Part shown: piece by piece, positions 1 to 7,782 of the stretch
Position numbering within the stretch: position 1 is the first letter of the stretch
How the letters are laid out: every line of letters begins with the position of its first letter
Translations under genes and position numbers: made by a program
NCBI GenBank assembly: GCA_003194485.1
Contig: PQXD01000001.1
Span: 198,671-231,478, forward strand
Length of the DNA stretch: 32,808 nt
From: Deltaproteobacteria bacterium
GTDB taxonomy: Bacteria; Desulfobacterota; Dissulfuribacteria; Dissulfuribacterales; UBA3076
Direction: 5' to 3'
The notes under the pieces: generated by a model
Told to the model about the DNA's origin: nothing
Databases searched by the model: none
The model's input: only the letters and a program-made list of their open reading frames with translations

Positions 1-201
1 CCTGGCTATGGTGGTATTTTTACCCATAGCTTGAGAAAAGACGATCACAGCTTGCCTCTGAAGGCTCAAAAGAGCCTCCTGTGCTGCGTCACAAAATTCG
101 CCTGCGCTTATATGAAATATCCAGTGAGGATTCATTTTTTGTCTTGACAGCCGAGTTCTCTTGTGATAGGTGAATCCACCAAAGTCTTTGATATTAGACA
201 T
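1..201 (-). CDS. Partial unrecognised protein, cut by left edge
   Basis: An open frame of 67 codons reads from ATG (201-199) leftward and leaves the window without a stop. It begins MSNIKDFGGFTYHK and ends at the edge in SQAMGKNTTIAR. I do not recognise the family. No clear ribosome-binding site precedes the ATG, and a second in-frame ATG lies at 135. The frame is divergent from the nuo operon, and the candidate nuo promoter lies just to its right, which fits a gene boundary here. It could be a real gene, a transposase fragment or a chance open frame. Only the unbroken frame and the plausible position support it. Confidence 0.35.
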   Translation of the reverse strand, partial: MSNIKDFGGFTYHKRTRLSRQKMNPHWIFHISAGEFCDAAQEALLSLQRQAVIVFSQAMGKNTTIAR

Positions 202-225
202 GGACACAGTGTAAAAGCATTACCC

Positions 226-254
226 TTGACAATATATTTGGAAGGGCCTATACA
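226..254 (+). promoter_or_regulatory. Candidate sigma-70 promoter of the nuo operon
   Basis: A perfect -35 box TTGACA (226-231) is followed after 17 bases by TATACA (249-254), which matches only the first four bases of the -10 consensus. It lies about 140 bases upstream of nuoA and faces the operon. Transcription from it would carry the hairpin leader at 309-364. Confidence 0.45.
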
Positions 255-308
255 CTGGCTATGTGTATACCAAAGAAAAAATATTGGCTGCACCATATTT
301 TAGTTATT

Positions 309-364
309 ACCTGATCGTGGTATAAATACTGAATTGGGATTCAGTGTTGTTTGAACGATCAGGT
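309..364 (+). promoter_or_regulatory. Nested-hairpin leader upstream of nuoA
   Basis: The 10-base arm ACCTGATCGT (309-318) pairs perfectly with 355-364. Nested inside, ACTGAAT (328-334) pairs perfectly with 339-345 around a TGGG loop. The two interior-loop strands are 9 bases each. The structure ends 16 bases before the nuoA Shine-Dalgarno sequence (about 380-387). No U-run follows, so it is not a standard intrinsic terminator. It could be a leader RNA structure or a DNA operator. Confidence 0.45.
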
Positions 365-395
365 TGGGATTTGTTTTGAGAGGAGGGCTTTTGAC

Positions 396-761
396 ATGAT
401 GAGCGGTTTTGAAACCATCGTCATGTATCTTGGCATGTCGCTGCTGGTAATTATTCTCATGCTTGCCGGGGCTTACGTTCTCGGGCCTTCTCGTCCCAGT
501 GCCAGCAAGCAGAGTACTTACGAATGTGGTGTGCCGCTTTTGGACCCCAGTCGTACACGATACGATGTCAAATATTTCCTTGTTGCAATACTCTTTTTGG
601 TATTCGATCTGGAAACAGTGCTGATCTATCCTTTGGCTGTCAGATATCATACCTTAGCTCAAGCCGGCTGGGGCATTTTTTTTGAGGTATTCATCTTTGT
701 AGGGGTCTTGTTGGCCGGTCTTATATATGCCATTAAGAAAGGCGCCATAGAGTGGGATTAG
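396..761 (+). CDS. nuoA: NADH-quinone oxidoreductase subunit A
   Basis: This 121-aa membrane subunit of complex I sits near the quinone site and helps join the peripheral and membrane arms. Three hydrophobic segments are visible (about 7-29, 58-80 and 93-113). Family signatures are YECG (42-45), [10 protein letters not shown] (70-79) and a GAIEW C-terminus. The frame is open from a TTG at 351, but ATG 396 is preferred because AGGAGGG (381-387) lies 8 bases upstream; ATG 399 is equally possible. It is first in an 11-gene operon, 13 bases before nuoB. It could use the promoter at 226-254. Family assignment is secure. Confidence 0.95.
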   Translation: MMSGFETIVMYLGMSLLVIILMLAGAYVLGPSRPSASKQSTYECGVPLLDPSRTRYDVKYFLVAILFLVFDLETVLIYPLAVRYHTLAQAGWGIFFEVFIFVGVLLAGLIYAIKKGAIEWD

Positions 762-774
762 GGGGATACTGAGT

Positions 775-1281
775 ATGGCAACCGAGGCATACAACGGCGG
801 CGGATGGATAGCTACCAAATTGGAGTGGCTGATCAACTGGGGACGGAAAAGATCACCATGGCCTCTTCCGTATGGTACTGCCTGTTGTGGCATTGAGATG
901 ATGTGTGCCCTGGCCGCAGGTTACGATATGGCGAGATTCGGGGCGGAGCGACCCAGCTTTTCACCTCGTCAGGCAGATGTGCTGATACAGGCAGGGACCA
1001 TAACCATGAAGATGGCCCCTGTTTTCAAGAAGATATATGACCAGATGGCTGAGCCTAAATGTGTTATTTCCATGGGTGCCTGTGCCTGCAGTGGGGGTGT
1101 TTTCAGGACCTATTCCACGCTTCAGGGCATAGACAAGCTCGTACCTGTGGATATTTACATTCCGGGGTGTCCTCCCAGGCCTGAGGCCCTGTTGCAGGCC
1201 TTGTTGATGTTTATTAAAAAGACTGAGAAGAGTCATCCGATCATACATAAGAAGTACTCTGACTTGTTGGTGGGTACATAA
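775..1281 (+). CDS. nuoB: NADH-quinone oxidoreductase subunit B (cluster N2)
   Basis: This 168-aa peripheral-arm subunit binds the terminal [4Fe-4S] cluster N2, which reduces quinone. The ligands are visible: the tandem pair C37-C38 in [10 protein letters not shown]103 in GACACSGG and C132 in PGCPPRPE. The length is typical for a short bacterial NuoB. G-rich sequence at 762-768 provides a ribosome-binding site. The gene lies between nuoA and nuoC, two bases before nuoC. There is nothing abnormal in the cluster-binding residues, so the subunit should be functional. In a complex without NuoEFG it still receives electrons through NuoI. Confidence 0.96.
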   Translation: MATEAYNGGGWIATKLEWLINWGRKRSPWPLPYGTACCGIEMMCALAAGYDMARFGAERPSFSPRQADVLIQAGTITMKMAPVFKKIYDQMAEPKCVISMGACACSGGVFRTYSTLQGIDKLVPVDIYIPGCPPRPEALLQALLMFIKKTEKSHPIIHKKYSDLLVGT

Positions 1282-1283
1282 TC

Positions 1284-1850
1284 ATGGATCTCAAGAAGAG
1301 AGTGGAACAGTGTCTCGGGCCTGAAAGCCTTGTTGTGGCCATGACCGAATGTCAAGGCGATGTGAGCGTAGAGGTCCCCAAGAGGAGACTGCTCGAAGCA
1401 ATGCGCCTTTTGCGGGACACTCCGGATCTAGGTTTTAATTTCCTTAGTGACGTGTTCGGGGTGGATAACCTCGACCTGAATAAGCCCAAGAAAAAGCCCA
1501 AGAAGGCAGAAGAAGGCGAGGGTGCTGAGGCAGAAGAACCGAAAGAGAAAGGGCCGCTCCCGCCACGCTTTGAAGTGGTTTACCTGTTGCTTTGCCTTGA
1601 ACGAAATGAGCGTCTGCAGGTGAAGGTGCGCGTGTCAGAGGATGATATGGAGGTGGACAGCCTGACTTCCATGTGGAAGGCCGCAACCTGGCCCGAACGG
1701 GAGGCGTTTGACATGTATGGCGTACGCTTTAAAGGTCATCCCAATCTCAAGAGACTCCTGATGTGGGACGATTTTCCGGCCCACCCGCTTCGCAAGGACT
1801 ATCCCTTGGAAGGGCAGGGGGAAGAGCGTCACCTGATATACGAAGATTAG
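1284..1850 (+). CDS. nuoC: NADH-quinone oxidoreductase subunit C with charged insert
   Basis: This is the 188-aa 30-kDa peripheral-arm subunit, separate from NuoD (the two are fused in E. coli). The family signature REAFDMYGVRFKGHPNLKRL and the DFPAHPLRKDYPL block are present near the C-terminus. Residues about 66-94 form an unusual Lys/Glu/Ala-rich low-complexity segment between the N-terminal fold and the FEVVY strand, where ordinary NuoC proteins have a short turn. It probably forms a flexible, charged loop on the surface. The gene starts two bases after nuoB ends and its stop lies five bases before the nuoD ATG. The insert resembles the NuoI tail in composition, which is noted separately. 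Confidence 0.94.
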   Translation: MDLKKRVEQCLGPESLVVAMTECQGDVSVEVPKRRLLEAMRLLRDTPDLGFNFLSDVFGVDNLDLNKPKKKPKKAEEGEGAEAEEPKEKGPLPPRFEVVYLLLCLERNERLQVKVRVSEDDMEVDSLTSMWKAATWPEREAFDMYGVRFKGHPNLKRLLMWDDFPAHPLRKDYPLEGQGEERHLIYED

Positions 1851-1855
1851 GAGAA

Positions 1856-3001
1856 ATGAAGGTGAATCAGAATCCTACTCCTCAGACCGGTCACGAAACA
1901 GGTGACTATGTAACTGTTAATATCGGCCCTTCTCATCCGGCCATGCACGGTACTCTCCGTGTAATTACTCTGACAGACGGAGAGTACATAATTAAGGCCG
2001 ACCCAGAGATAGGATATCTACACCGTGGCGTGGAGAAGCTGGGCGAAAACCTTACCTATCATCAATTCATTCCTATTACTGACAGGCTCAATTACTGTTC
2101 CGCCATTCCCAACAATGTCTCATACGAGATGGCCGTTGAGAAGTTGATGGGGATCGAGGTACCTGAGAAGGCTCAGCTTATCCGGGTAATCATGATGGAA
2201 CTGGCCAGGATCGCAGATCACCAGGTCTGCGTGGGGATCCTTGGCGTGGATTTAGGGGCCTTTACGCCCTTCTTCTATCTCATCATCCAGCGTGAGGAGA
2301 TCTACGAGATATTTGAGTGGTTCAATGGGGCAAGGCTGACCAATACCTTTGGCCGCATAGGCGGAGTGGATGCCGATCTGCCTGATGACTTCGAGGAGAG
2401 GTGGGAAGAGCTCAAGCCCAATGTGCGAAAGGCCAACGAAGAAACTGAAAAGCTCCTCACTCACAACCGCATCTGGATGGATCGTACGATAGGAGTCAGT
2501 GCTTTTTCTGCAGAAGACGCTCTGAACTGGGGCTTTACAGGCCCTTGTCTCAGGGCGTGCGGCGTCAAGAGAGACCTTCGGAAGGACGAGCCATACTGCA
2601 TGTATGACAAATTTGACTTTGAAGTGCCAGTAGGAAAGAACGGCGATGTATTTGATCGTTATAAGGTACGTATGATCGAGATGGAGCAATCGATCAGGAT
2701 TATTGACCAGGCTTACAAGCTATACAAGGAGATGCCTGCAGACGCCCCTCTTATGGCAAGGGTGCCCAAGACCATCAAGCCCCCGGCAGGCGAAGTATAT
2801 AGTGCTCTTGAGTCTCCCAACGGGGAGTTGGGTTTCTTTGTAAAAAGCGATGGTTCCGCCAATCCTTATAGAATCAGGATAAGGCCTCCATGCTATATGA
2901 TCTATCAGGCCTTTCCTGAGTTGGTTAAGGGGGAGCTGATAGCCGACCTGATTGCCTGTCTCAGTAGTCTTAACGTTATTGCCGGCGAGTTGGACCGGTA
3001 A
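1856..3001 (+). CDS. nuoD: NADH-quinone oxidoreductase subunit D
   Basis: This 381-aa 49-kDa subunit forms the quinone-binding pocket together with NuoB and NuoH. GPSHPAMHGTLR (24-35), GYLHRGVEK and FIPITDRLNY (71-80) are the classical motifs, and the His of the HPAMHG loop and Tyr80 are the expected quinone contacts. The C-terminus ends in LDR as usual. The frame is open further upstream within nuoC, but AGGAG at 1849-1853 favours ATG 1856. That spacing is tight, so GTG 1862 is an alternative start two residues later. The next gene, nuoH, follows directly. Assignment is secure. Confidence 0.95.
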   Translation: MKVNQNPTPQTGHETGDYVTVNIGPSHPAMHGTLRVITLTDGEYIIKADPEIGYLHRGVEKLGENLTYHQFIPITDRLNYCSAIPNNVSYEMAVEKLMGIEVPEKAQLIRVIMMELARIADHQVCVGILGVDLGAFTPFFYLIIQREEIYEIFEWFNGARLTNTFGRIGGVDADLPDDFEERWEELKPNVRKANEETEKLLTHNRIWMDRTIGVSAFSAEDALNWGFTGPCLRACGVKRDLRKDEPYCMYDKFDFEVPVGKNGDVFDRYKVRMIEMEQSIRIIDQAYKLYKEMPADAPLMARVPKTIKPPAGEVYSALESPNGELGFFVKSDGSANPYRIRIRPPCYMIYQAFPELVKGELIADLIACLSSLNVIAGELDR

Positions 3002-3015
3002 GGAGGCTGATGCCC

Positions 3016-4056
3016 ATGGATGACTGGCTGATTGCGATTATTAAGGTAGTTTGCATCTGGGTATGGGTATTGCTCATAGCCGTGGTCATGACCTGGGTGG
3101 AAAGGCGTGGTGCAGCTATGATACAGGACAGGCCGGGTCCCAACCGCGCCGGTCCTTTCGGATTGTTCCAGCCCATAGCGGACGGAATCAAGCTCTTCAC
3201 CAAGGAAGAAATAATACCTGCAAGATCCCAGAAGCTCCTCTATATCCTGGGTCCTTTGCTTTTTTCTCTTCCGGCCTTTTCGGCTTATGCGGTTGTGCCT
3301 TTTGGAGACAAGATCATTCTTGGAGGCAAGGAGATAATACTCCAGGTCTCAGATGTAAATATCGGATTTCTTTTCATATTGGCCATTGGTTCCATGGCGG
3401 TCTACGGTATAATACTGGGCGGCTGGGGCTCTACCAACAAATATTCGATCCTTGGAGGTCTGAGATCTACTGCCCAGATGATTTCATATGAAGTACCCCT
3501 GGGGCTGTCTCTGCTGGCTGTGGTGTTCGTATACGGTACCTTCAGCCTCAGGGAGATCTCTCTTGCCCAGCAGGGCACTTTTTTGGGATTTCTCCCAAAC
3601 TGGGGGATATTCAAGCAGCCTCTGGGATTTATTCTGTTTATTGTGGCTGCCTATGCGGAGGCCAACCGGGTGCCGTTTGACTTGCCGGAGGCGGAAAGTG
3701 AAATTGTCGCAGGCTACCATACGGAATATGGCTCAATGCGACTGGGGCTTTATCTGTTCGGGGAGTATGTAAACCTGGTAACGATATCCGGCGTGATTGT
3801 CGCCCTGTATTTTGGCTCCTGGCATTTACCGTATATTAACTTAGGCGCATATCTCGGGCCCGTGCTCTGGGGGATAGTCTCTTTTTGCATATTTTTCCTG
3901 AAGGTATCGTTCTTCCTGTGGCTGTTTGTGTGGGTCAGGTGGACATTGCCTCGGTTCAGGTATGATCAGGTTATGGGTCTGGGGTGGAAGGCGTTGATTC
4001 CTCTTGCTTTGTTCAATATCTTTATTACCGCGCTGTTTATTCAGCTTACGGTCTAG
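3016..4056 (+). CDS. nuoH: NADH-quinone oxidoreductase subunit H
   Basis: This is a membrane subunit of about 346 aa with eight predicted helices. It forms the quinone channel and its link to the proton-pumping arm. VERRGAAMIQDRPGPNRAG, the YAEANRVPFDLPEAESE segment of the conserved cytosolic loop, and EYGSMRLGLYLFGEY are diagnostic. The Shine-Dalgarno AAGGAGG (3000-3006) overlaps the nuoD stop. It is too close to ATG 3010 but well spaced from ATG 3016, so 3016 is chosen; the longer form would add only two residues. The conserved Glu-rich loop is intact. The gene is followed 12 bases later by nuoI. Confidence 0.95.
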   Translation: MDDWLIAIIKVVCIWVWVLLIAVVMTWVERRGAAMIQDRPGPNRAGPFGLFQPIADGIKLFTKEEIIPARSQKLLYILGPLLFSLPAFSAYAVVPFGDKIILGGKEIILQVSDVNIGFLFILAIGSMAVYGIILGGWGSTNKYSILGGLRSTAQMISYEVPLGLSLLAVVFVYGTFSLREISLAQQGTFLGFLPNWGIFKQPLGFILFIVAAYAEANRVPFDLPEAESEIVAGYHTEYGSMRLGLYLFGEYVNLVTISGVIVALYFGSWHLPYINLGAYLGPVLWGIVSFCIFFLKVSFFLWLFVWVRWTLPRFRYDQVMGLGWKALIPLALFNIFITALFIQLTV

Positions 4057-4068
4057 TCGGAGCACATT

Positions 4069-4782
4069 ATGGCCAAACCGGTTGTCAAAAAGGAATATAC
4101 CCTGGGTGAACGGATCTATCTGTGGGAGATCCTTAAGGGTTTGAGGCTGACGTGGAGACACTTTGTGTTTAATGTAAGGGCCTCGTTCAGGCCTGGGCCC
4201 CATACGATTCCAACGTGCTGGCAGTACCCGGAGGATCGCACCAGAGAAATATCTCCTGTCTTCCGCGGCGAACATATGCTGCAGCGGGACGATAAGGGCA
4301 GGGAGAAGTGCATTGCGTGCGGGATGTGCGCAAAGATCTGTCCGGCCAAGTGTATCACCATAAAGAAGGGCAAGCGAGAGGAGGGCGAGGAAGATAAGTA
4401 TGCCGCCAAGACATATCCTGCATCCTTTGAAGTAGACCTCCTGCGGTGCATCTTCTGCGGTTTTTGCCAGGAGGTATGCCCCAAGCAGGCCATTGTCTTG
4501 AGCCAGAATTTCGAGCTTGCCAGGTATACCAGAGAGGAATGTATTCTGGATAAACGCAGACTGCTCGCAAATTATCGAAAGGCCAAGGAAGAGGGCAGGC
4601 TCAGGCCGCCAAGGAAGCCTGTTCCAGTTGTTCCTGCTCCGCCTAAGCCGGAGAAGGATAAAAAGGCCGAGGGTGCCGAGGCCAAGAAAGGCAAGGCTGC
4701 GGTCGCAGGCAAGGCCAAGAAGAAGCCGATTGCAAAGAAGAAGGCCGCCGAGAAGCCTGAAGGCGCTGAGAAGGCGGAATAA
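4069..4782 (+). CDS. nuoI: NADH-quinone oxidoreductase subunit I with Lys/Ala-rich tail
   Basis: This 237-aa subunit has two ferredoxin-type [4Fe-4S] sites that pass electrons to NuoB. Site 1 uses C81, C84, C87 and C91 and site 2 uses C127, C130, C133 and C137, both in the canonical C-x2-C-x2-C-x3-C-P form. The core ends near residue 180, the usual end of the family. About 57 residues follow that are almost only Lys, Ala, Glu, Pro and Gly (PKPEKDKKAEGAEAKKGKAA and similar). This histone-H1-like basic tail is rare in NuoI. In a complex lacking NuoEFG it could dock an acidic electron donor such as ferredoxin, but that is inference. A GGAG motif lies at 4059-4062. Confidence 0.94.
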   Translation: MAKPVVKKEYTLGERIYLWEILKGLRLTWRHFVFNVRASFRPGPHTIPTCWQYPEDRTREISPVFRGEHMLQRDDKGREKCIACGMCAKICPAKCITIKKGKREEGEEDKYAAKTYPASFEVDLLRCIFCGFCQEVCPKQAIVLSQNFELARYTREECILDKRRLLANYRKAKEEGRLRPPRKPVPVVPAPPKPEKDKKAEGAEAKKGKAAVAGKAKKKPIAKKKAAEKPEGAEKAE

Positions 4783-4840
4783 ATCAGGTGCTGAAAGAAG
4801 GTTGTGCACCTTGTTTATCAGAGGAATCGGGGGGATTGAT

Positions 4841-5338
4841 ATGGATCTATATTTCTGGATATTTGCTGCTATTGCAGTGATTGCGGGGCTGTTTACCATA
4901 GCAGCAAGGGATGCATTGCCCAGTGCCATGGGGCTGCTTACGGTCTTTATTTCTCTTGCAAGCCTGTATCTCCATCTTCATGCCCCCCTGCTTGCTATTT
5001 TCCAGGTAGCCATTTATGCCGGGGCCATTCTGGTCCTGATAGTATTTGTCATAATGCTCCTCATGACCCCTGGCGAAAGGTTTGCAACTATCCAGGCCAA
5101 TGTCTCATACAGGATCTTCGGTGCAATACTTGGGTTGTGCCTGATTGGTTTGATGGCAGTCGGGACAAAGGGCGTGTCCGACATAATGGCTATGAAGGGA
5201 ATTTTTGAAGGATTCGGGAATCCATCTATTTTTGGCGATCTGTTTTTCCATGACTTTTTGCTTCATTTCGAGGTTGTATCCGTACTCCTGCTTGTAGCAA
5301 TGATTGGCGGGATCTATCTGTGTAAGAAGAAACTTTAA
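4841..5338 (+). CDS. nuoJ: NADH-quinone oxidoreductase subunit J
   Basis: This is a 165-aa membrane subunit with five helices. Its third helix contains the conserved VAIYAGAILVLIVFVIMLL-type segment with the pi-bulge seen in the family. The same frame is open from 4517 inside nuoI, but that upstream part has the composition of a frame shadow. ATG 4841, preceded by a G-rich stretch at about 4829-4834, gives the expected N-terminus MDLYFWIFA. A 58-base gap separates it from nuoI, and nuoK follows 11 bases after its stop. Confidence 0.94.
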   Translation: MDLYFWIFAAIAVIAGLFTIAARDALPSAMGLLTVFISLASLYLHLHAPLLAIFQVAIYAGAILVLIVFVIMLLMTPGERFATIQANVSYRIFGAILGLCLIGLMAVGTKGVSDIMAMKGIFEGFGNPSIFGDLFFHDFLLHFEVVSVLLLVAMIGGIYLCKKKL

Positions 5339-5349
5339 GAGAGGGCTGA

Positions 5350-5652
5350 ATGGCAACGCTCACACACTATATAGTTTTGTCATCAATACTCTTTGGCTTG
5401 GGGGCCATTGGCTTTTGTACCAGGAGAAATGCCTTGATCCTGTTTATGTCTATTGAGCTTATGCTCAATGCAGTAAATCTGATGATGGTGGCCTTTTCCA
5501 ATTTTAGGGCCGATATGGCAGGACAGGTTATGGTGCTTTTTATCTTTGCGGTAGCTGCGGCTGAGGTTGCTGTGGGCCTTGCGATACTAATAGGCCTCTT
5601 CCGGCATGTGCGGGAGGTGGACATAACTAAGTTTAATGTCTTGAAATGGTAA
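5350..5652 (+). CDS. nuoK: NADH-quinone oxidoreductase subunit K
   Basis: This 100-aa subunit has three transmembrane helices and is related to the MnhC subunit of Mrp antiporters. Helix 2 carries the conserved membrane glutamate in [12 protein letters not shown], and helix 3 the second in [11 protein letters not shown]. Both take part in the proton path at the centre of the membrane arm. The length equals the family norm. A GAGGG ribosome-binding site lies just upstream of ATG 5350. A 68-base spacer separates it from nuoL and contains nothing I can recognise. Confidence 0.95.
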   Translation: MATLTHYIVLSSILFGLGAIGFCTRRNALILFMSIELMLNAVNLMMVAFSNFRADMAGQVMVLFIFAVAAAEVAVGLAILIGLFRHVREVDITKFNVLKW

Positions 5653-5720
5653 AGAATCTGTATTCACCTACTTCTGTCTTTTACTGCGCAAACAGCCTGT
5701 CTATGTAGGGAGAGCTATTC

Positions 5721-7697
5721 ATGGAAGGTTATCTGTTTCTCATACCACTTATACCTTTTACAGGATTTCTGATTAATGGCCTGTTGGGGCAAAGGATCGG
5801 GAGAGCCGGTGTTTACTGTATTGGCTGTTCCAGTATAGGTCTGGCCTTTCTGTTTTCCATTCTGGCCGTATACGAAATGGCATGCAGCCCGGCTGAAGAC
5901 AGGTTGCTGGTACAGGTTTTATGGAATTGGATGAGCATAGGCAATCTTAATATTGATATTTCCTTGATGATTGATCCGCTTTCCGCTGTAATGATTCTGG
6001 TAGTCACCGGCGTGAGCTTTGTTATTCATATATATAGTATGGGCTACATGGCACATGACGAGTCATATTGGAGGTTTTTTGCGTACCTGAATATGTTCGT
6101 CTTTTTCATGATAATGCTGGTCCTGGGTTCCAGCTATATAGTGATGTTTGTCGGCTGGGAAGGTGTAGGCCTTGCTTCATATCTCCTGATCGGTTTCTGG
6201 TACAAAGAGAACGTCAATGCGGATGCGGGCAAGAAGGCCTTTATTGTAAACAGGATCGGGGATTTCGGCTTTCTCCTGGGAATGTTCCTGATGTTCATTA
6301 CCTTTGGCTCTCTGTCTTATCTTGATGTATTTCCAAAGGCAGTTCACATGTATGAGCATGGGATGCTGGCCATGAACTCACCGGTCGTGATAGCCATATG
6401 CCTCCTGCTTTTCCTGGGGGCAACCGGAAAATCGGCACAGATCCCCTTGTTTGTCTGGCTTCCGGATGCCATGGCAGGTCCGACCCCGGTTTCGGCACTC
6501 ATCCATGCTGCCACCATGGTGACCGCCGGTGTCTATATGGTGGCAAGAACCAACATTCTCTATACGCTGGCACCTACCGCGTTACTGGTATTGGTATTGA
6601 TGTCAGCGGCCACTGCCTTTATAGCTGCAACGATCGGTATCCTGCAGAACGATATCAAGAGAGTCCTTGCATACTCTACGGTAAGCCAGCTTGGGTATAT
6701 GTTCATAGGTGTGAGTGTGGCCGCATACGGGGCAGGTATATTTCATCTCATGACCCATGCCTTTTTCAAGGCCTGCCTGTTCCTTTGCTCCGGCTCGGTC
6801 ATTCATGCCATGGGCGGGGACCAGGATATGAGGAGTATGGGAGGCCTTTGGAAGAAGGTTCCTATCACATATGTCACCATGCTTTTTGCCACCATAGCTA
6901 TTGCAGGTGTTCCTCCTTTTGCGGGGTTCTTCAGTAAGGATGAGATCTTGTGGAAGGCTTTCACGTTCCCGTATTATCCTCTTGTAGGTAAGATCGTCTG
7001 GTTTATCGGCGCTCTTGCTGCCGGAATAACGGCATTCTATATGTTCAGGCTCATTTTCATGACCTTCCACGGCAAGTTCCGCGGCACTGAGGAGCAGGCC
7101 CGTCATTTACATGAATCGCCATTAAGCATGACAGGTCCTCTCATGATTCTTGCTTTTGGGTCGGTATTCGGAGGCTGGCTGGGAATACCGCATCTGATAG
7201 GCAGCTACTTCGGCCATGTCCCCAATGTGCTCGAAAACTTCTTTGAGCCGGTATTTGAACACTCACATAAAATAATCGCTGCTTATGCAGGCGTACAGCA
7301 CTATTCCAGCTCTGTAGAGTGGATGCTTATGGCCGTTTCGGTGGCCATAGCCATTGGCGGTATTTCCCTGGCTTATCATATCTATATTCGTCGTGCTGAC
7401 GTACTTCCCGACAGGCTTGGCGAGACCTATTCCCTGTATCACAAGCTTGTCTATAACAAGTACTATGTTGACGAAATATACTACTATGTGGCTGTCCTTC
7501 CGTTTTATTATCTCTCAATGTTCTTATGGAAGGTCGTGGATGCGTTCTGTATCGACGGCGTAGGAGTAAATGGACAGGCATGGTGGGTACAGAGGGGATC
7601 AGGTGCTGTAAGGCTGGTCCAAAATGGTTATGTGCAGACCTACGGTGCATTTATGCTTCTTGGGCTTGTTGTAATGCTCTGGTTTTTCATTGTGTAA
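5721..7697 (+). CDS. nuoL: NADH-quinone oxidoreductase subunit L
   Basis: This 658-aa distal antiporter-like proton pump has about 16 transmembrane helices and a long C-terminal lateral helix. Diagnostic stretches are the GWEGVGLASYLLIGFWY region (TM5, with the essential Glu), FVWLPDAMAGPTPVSALIHAA around the TM7-8 broken helix, and DIKRVLAYSTVSQLGYM. The C-terminal region contains the VYNKYYVDEIYYY motif typical of NuoL before the last helix. Length is normal. GGGAGAG upstream of ATG 5721 is the ribosome-binding site. It is followed by an 85-base gap and then nuoM. Confidence 0.96.
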   Translation: MEGYLFLIPLIPFTGFLINGLLGQRIGRAGVYCIGCSSIGLAFLFSILAVYEMACSPAEDRLLVQVLWNWMSIGNLNIDISLMIDPLSAVMILVVTGVSFVIHIYSMGYMAHDESYWRFFAYLNMFVFFMIMLVLGSSYIVMFVGWEGVGLASYLLIGFWYKENVNADAGKKAFIVNRIGDFGFLLGMFLMFITFGSLSYLDVFPKAVHMYEHGMLAMNSPVVIAICLLLFLGATGKSAQIPLFVWLPDAMAGPTPVSALIHAATMVTAGVYMVARTNILYTLAPTALLVLVLMSAATAFIAATIGILQNDIKRVLAYSTVSQLGYMFIGVSVAAYGAGIFHLMTHAFFKACLFLCSGSVIHAMGGDQDMRSMGGLWKKVPITYVTMLFATIAIAGVPPFAGFFSKDEILWKAFTFPYYPLVGKIVWFIGALAAGITAFYMFRLIFMTFHGKFRGTEEQARHLHESPLSMTGPLMILAFGSVFGGWLGIPHLIGSYFGHVPNVLENFFEPVFEHSHKIIAAYAGVQHYSSSVEWMLMAVSVAIAIGGISLAYHIYIRRADVLPDRLGETYSLYHKLVYNKYYVDEIYYYVAVLPFYYLSMFLWKVVDAFCIDGVGVNGQAWWVQRGSGAVRLVQNGYVQTYGAFMLLGLVVMLWFFIV

Positions 7698-7782
7698 AAT
7701 CGGCTGGATTTGCATATATGGGACAGGGTCTGGAAAGAGCGGTTATGGAGTGCAACAAAATAAAAGGATCGAAGGGTAAATT

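Noticed and set aside
3841-4929. 362-codon open frame on the minus strand across nuoH, nuoI and nuoJ
   Set aside because: It lies antisense to three firmly identified genes, has Leu/Arg-rich shadow composition and no recognisable domain.
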